NCBI GenBank assembly: GCA_020723365.1
Contig: DYJB01000053.1
Coordinates: 1 to 15,706, forward strand
Direction of reading: 5' to 3'
DNA length: 15,706 bases
From: Candidatus Aquidulcis sp.
Lineage (GTDB): Bacteria > Chloroflexota > Anaerolineae > Anaerolineales > E44-bin32
Positions 14,137-15,706 of the stretch are shown here, piece by piece (the stretch's first letter is position 1; each line of letters starts with the position of its first letter). The position numbers and the translations under genes were made by a program. The notes beneath the pieces were generated by a model. The model was given only the letters and a program-made list of their open reading frames with translations, made no database searches and had not been told where the DNA came from.

Positions 14137-15267
14137 ATGGACGTAGATCTGGTCTTCGAAGGTGGTGGGGCCAAGGGGCTTGCCTTTGTCGGCGCCCTGC
14201 AGGCTATTGAGCGGCACGGCCACAGGGCCCGGCGCGTGGTTGGCACTTCGGCCGGCTCCATCGTTGCCATCCTGGTGGCTGCCGGCTACAGCGCGGCCGA
14301 ATGCAAGGCAGCCATCAATGAGCGTCTGCCCGATGGCACGTCGCGCTTCGGGAGCTTCCTGCAAACGCCCCGGATCGACGAGAGCATGGAGCTGAGCAGC
14401 AGCCTGCGCAGCTGGCTCCGGACGGAGCTGGACAACCCGCTGATCCCAAATGTCATCGAGCCGGTGGTCGACAAGATGGTCGACGGGCTGGTGCAACGCG
14501 ACCTCACCAAGCATGTGATCTCGCTCCTGGCCTGGGGCGGATGGTATGCCGGCGATGCGCTGTTGGCATACCTGGCCGAGAAGCTGGATGCCGGCGGACG
14601 GGGGCTGGGCAGCTCGACCCTGCGTGAGTTCAACGCCCGCACGGGCCGCGACTTCACTGCCGTGGCCTCGGATATCACCGACAAGACCATGCTGGTCCTC
14701 AACCACCGCACGGCGCCCGATTGCCCGACCACCTGGGCCGTGCGCATGTCGATGAGCTGCCCGCTGGTCTGGCAGGAGGTCGTGTGGAAGAAGGAGTGGG
14801 GAACGTATCTCGGGCGTGAGATCAGCGGCCACAAGGTTGTGGATGGGGGCCTGTCGTCCAACTTCCCGATCGCCCTGCTCGTCTCCGATGACGACCTGGT
14901 CGAGGAGACGATGGGCGAAGAGTCGGCCTCGGAGCAGGTCATCGGCCTGCTGCTGGACGATGCCCTGCAAGTCCCCGGCGCGGAGTCCACCCACGCCGCC
15001 GACCAGAAGGCGCCGGGCTTCCTCGAGCAATCGGAGGTGCTGGCCGAGACGATGTTCCGGCTCGGCGCCATGGGTGAGACGCTCCTCGGCGGACACGACA
15101 AGTACGTGATCGACGAACACAGACACCTGGTCTGCCGACTCCCGGCCAAGGGATATGGCATCCTGGAGTTCGACCTGACGCCGGAACGCATGGCGCCGAT
15201 CGTCAACGCCGGCGAGGCGGCGATGGAGGCGCACCTGGCGGCGTGGACTGCCGCCCTGCGCGGATGA
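14137..15267 (+). CDS. Patatin-like phospholipase / lipid acyl hydrolase
   Basis: A 376-residue serine hydrolase of the patatin family, which uses a Ser-Asp dyad to cleave acyl chains from lipids. EGGGAKG (8-14) forms the oxyanion hole, GTSAG (36-40) holds nucleophile Ser38, and VVDGGLSSNFP (234-244) holds catalytic Asp236. There is no signal peptide, so it is cytoplasmic or peripheral on the inner face. The middle part (about 75-170) forms a cap-like insertion, and about 120 residues follow the catalytic Asp. Start: ATG with AGAAGGG directly upstream. An untranslated stretch of about 200 nt separates it from the putative divergent promoter. No partner gene is evident; the lipid substrate is unknown. 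Confidence 0.92.
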   Translation: MDVDLVFEGGGAKGLAFVGALQAIERHGHRARRVVGTSAGSIVAILVAAGYSAAECKAAINERLPDGTSRFGSFLQTPRIDESMELSSSLRSWLRTELDNPLIPNVIEPVVDKMVDGLVQRDLTKHVISLLAWGGWYAGDALLAYLAEKLDAGGRGLGSSTLREFNARTGRDFTAVASDITDKTMLVLNHRTAPDCPTTWAVRMSMSCPLVWQEVVWKKEWGTYLGREISGHKVVDGGLSSNFPIALLVSDDDLVEETMGEESASEQVIGLLLDDALQVPGAESTHAADQKAPGFLEQSEVLAETMFRLGAMGETLLGGHDKYVIDEHRHLVCRLPAKGYGILEFDLTPERMAPIVNAGEAAMEAHLAAWTAALRG

Positions 15268-15282
15268 CCCGAGGGTAAGTCG

Positions 15283-15343
15283 GATCGCAGGCAAGTGACC
15301 TGCATGATCGCCGTGCGGAAGGTCCGCGTTCCGCCCTGCGATC
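15283..15343. other. Two-stem inverted-repeat structure downstream of the lipase
   Basis: GATCGCAGG (15283-15291) pairs perfectly with CCTGCGATC (15335-15343). Inside, GCGGAA (15315-15320) pairs with TTCCGC (15329-15334). GCAGG of the left arm can instead pair with CCTGC at 15299-15303. There is no T-run, so it is not a standard terminator. It could stabilise the 3' end of the lipase mRNA or be a small structured RNA. Confidence 0.35.
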
Positions 15344-15428
15344 TGCGGCCGCAATCCGAATCCCCCGCCCGTCCGCGCGATGCCCTCCTCCGCCCGGACC
15401 CGATGCGCCCTCCGCGGCCCACGGTCAC

Positions 15429-15456
15429 TGGACAAACGACGCGAAATCGATATAAC
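15429..15456 (+). promoter_or_regulatory. Sigma-70-type promoter of the last gene
   Basis: TGGACA (5 of 6 to the consensus) and TATAAC (5 of 6) are separated by 16 bp. The transcript would begin near 15463, leaving a leader of about 15 nt that holds the GAGGAGGAG ribosome site before the ATG at 15478. Confidence 0.65.
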
Positions 15457-15477
15457 CCCAGGGTCGAGGAGGAGCCT

Positions 15478-15706
15478 ATGGACACCTCGCGCCCCCTTGA
15501 CCGCCTCGGTGCCGTGCTGGAGGTCGTGCTGGTTGTCTTCCTGCTGGTCCCCGGGGTGACGCTCGGGGTCCGGCGCCTGCTGCCAGGCTTCGAAGCCTGG
15601 CAAACGGAGACGCTTGGCTTCCCCTTTCCGGTGTTCGTCGACGTGGCCATGGTGGCCATGGCGTTCCTGGCGATCGCGCGGCGCCGCCGCTCCCTCACCT
15701 CCTACG
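15478..15706 (+). CDS. Membrane protein, N-terminal part, cut by the window end
   Basis: Seventy-six codons are visible. A strong promoter-like pair and GAGGAGGAG four bases before the ATG support it as a real gene. The product has two predicted spans (about 11-31 and 49-66), then IARRRRSLTSY. An early helix pair followed by a basic RRSLTSY-like segment is often seen at the start of CPBP (CAAX-type) intramembrane proteases, but the catalytic part lies beyond the window, so the family is only a guess. Confidence 0.7.
   Translation, partial: MDTSRPLDRLGAVLEVVLVVFLLVPGVTLGVRRLLPGFEAWQTETLGFPFPVFVDVAMVAMAFLAIARRRRSLTSY

Noticed and set aside
13941..14210. 89-codon plus-strand frame before the lipase
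   Set aside because: Arg/Gly/Pro-rich, no ribosome site, overlaps the start of the lipase; more likely the leader of that gene.
14113..15698. Two long minus-strand open frames (496 and 470 codons) opposite the lipase gene
   Set aside because: The lipase on the plus strand has a complete patatin motif set and ribosome site; the opposite frames run without motifs into the next gene.

Overview
High-GC bacterial chromosomal DNA with compact genes, most carrying clear Shine-Dalgarno sites. The gene content points to a Chloroflexota (Anaerolineae-like) genome, probably metagenome-derived: a Rieske/cytochrome b operon with two separate diheme cytochromes c, a membrane zinc-ribbon protein, RNase D, and several poorly characterised polytopic membrane proteins. 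The phylum is an inference from gene content and protein style; no rRNA or other marker gene is present.

Layout. 1-623 (+): 3' part of a class III (PLP-dependent) aminotransferase, cut by the window edge. 752-1351 (+): DUF998-type membrane protein, ending in an intrinsic terminator. 1386-1754: no convincing gene. 1755-2900 (+): polytopic membrane protein with two CxxC knuckles. 3046-7998 (-): respiratory cluster, transcribed in the order Rieske protein, cytochrome b, diheme cytochrome c, [intrinsic terminator], second diheme cytochrome c, and a secreted/anchored zinc-ribbon protein. 8231-11668 (+): likely operon of RNase D, a beta-CASP metallo-beta-lactamase RNase and a short-chain dehydrogenase. 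11787-12260 (-): PhnB-like VOC protein with a TTG start. 12365-12455 (+): tRNA-Ser(CGA) with its own -10 box and terminator. 12645-13871 (-): unknown polytopic membrane protein with a repeated DxxWH...WxPPH motif. 14137-15267 (+): patatin-like lipase. 15478-end (+): start of a membrane protein.

How the genes work together. The minus-strand cluster encodes a quinol:cytochrome c oxidoreductase (complex III / b6f-like). The Rieske protein and the single fused cytochrome b would form the quinol-oxidising core. The two membrane-anchored diheme cytochromes c, four c-type hemes in all, would pass electrons on at the outer face. A strong terminator between the two cytochromes suggests a three-gene core unit (Rieske, cytochrome b, cytochrome c) and an accessory unit (second cytochrome c plus zinc-ribbon protein). 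Divergent from it, two RNA-processing enzymes (RNase D and a beta-CASP nuclease) are almost contiguous. Promoter-like elements are visible before the Rieske gene, RNase D (apparently leaderless), the tRNA, the DxxWH/PPH protein and the last gene.

Most interesting: the cytochrome b has APWY in place of the usual PEWY Qo motif, no cysteine at all, and a long hydrophilic C-terminal extension. Also of note are the paired CxxC motifs in the 1755-2900 protein, the duplicated DxxWH/PPH motif, and the identical -10-to-start spacing at RNase D and the tRNA. I see no mobile element, CRISPR array or defence system.
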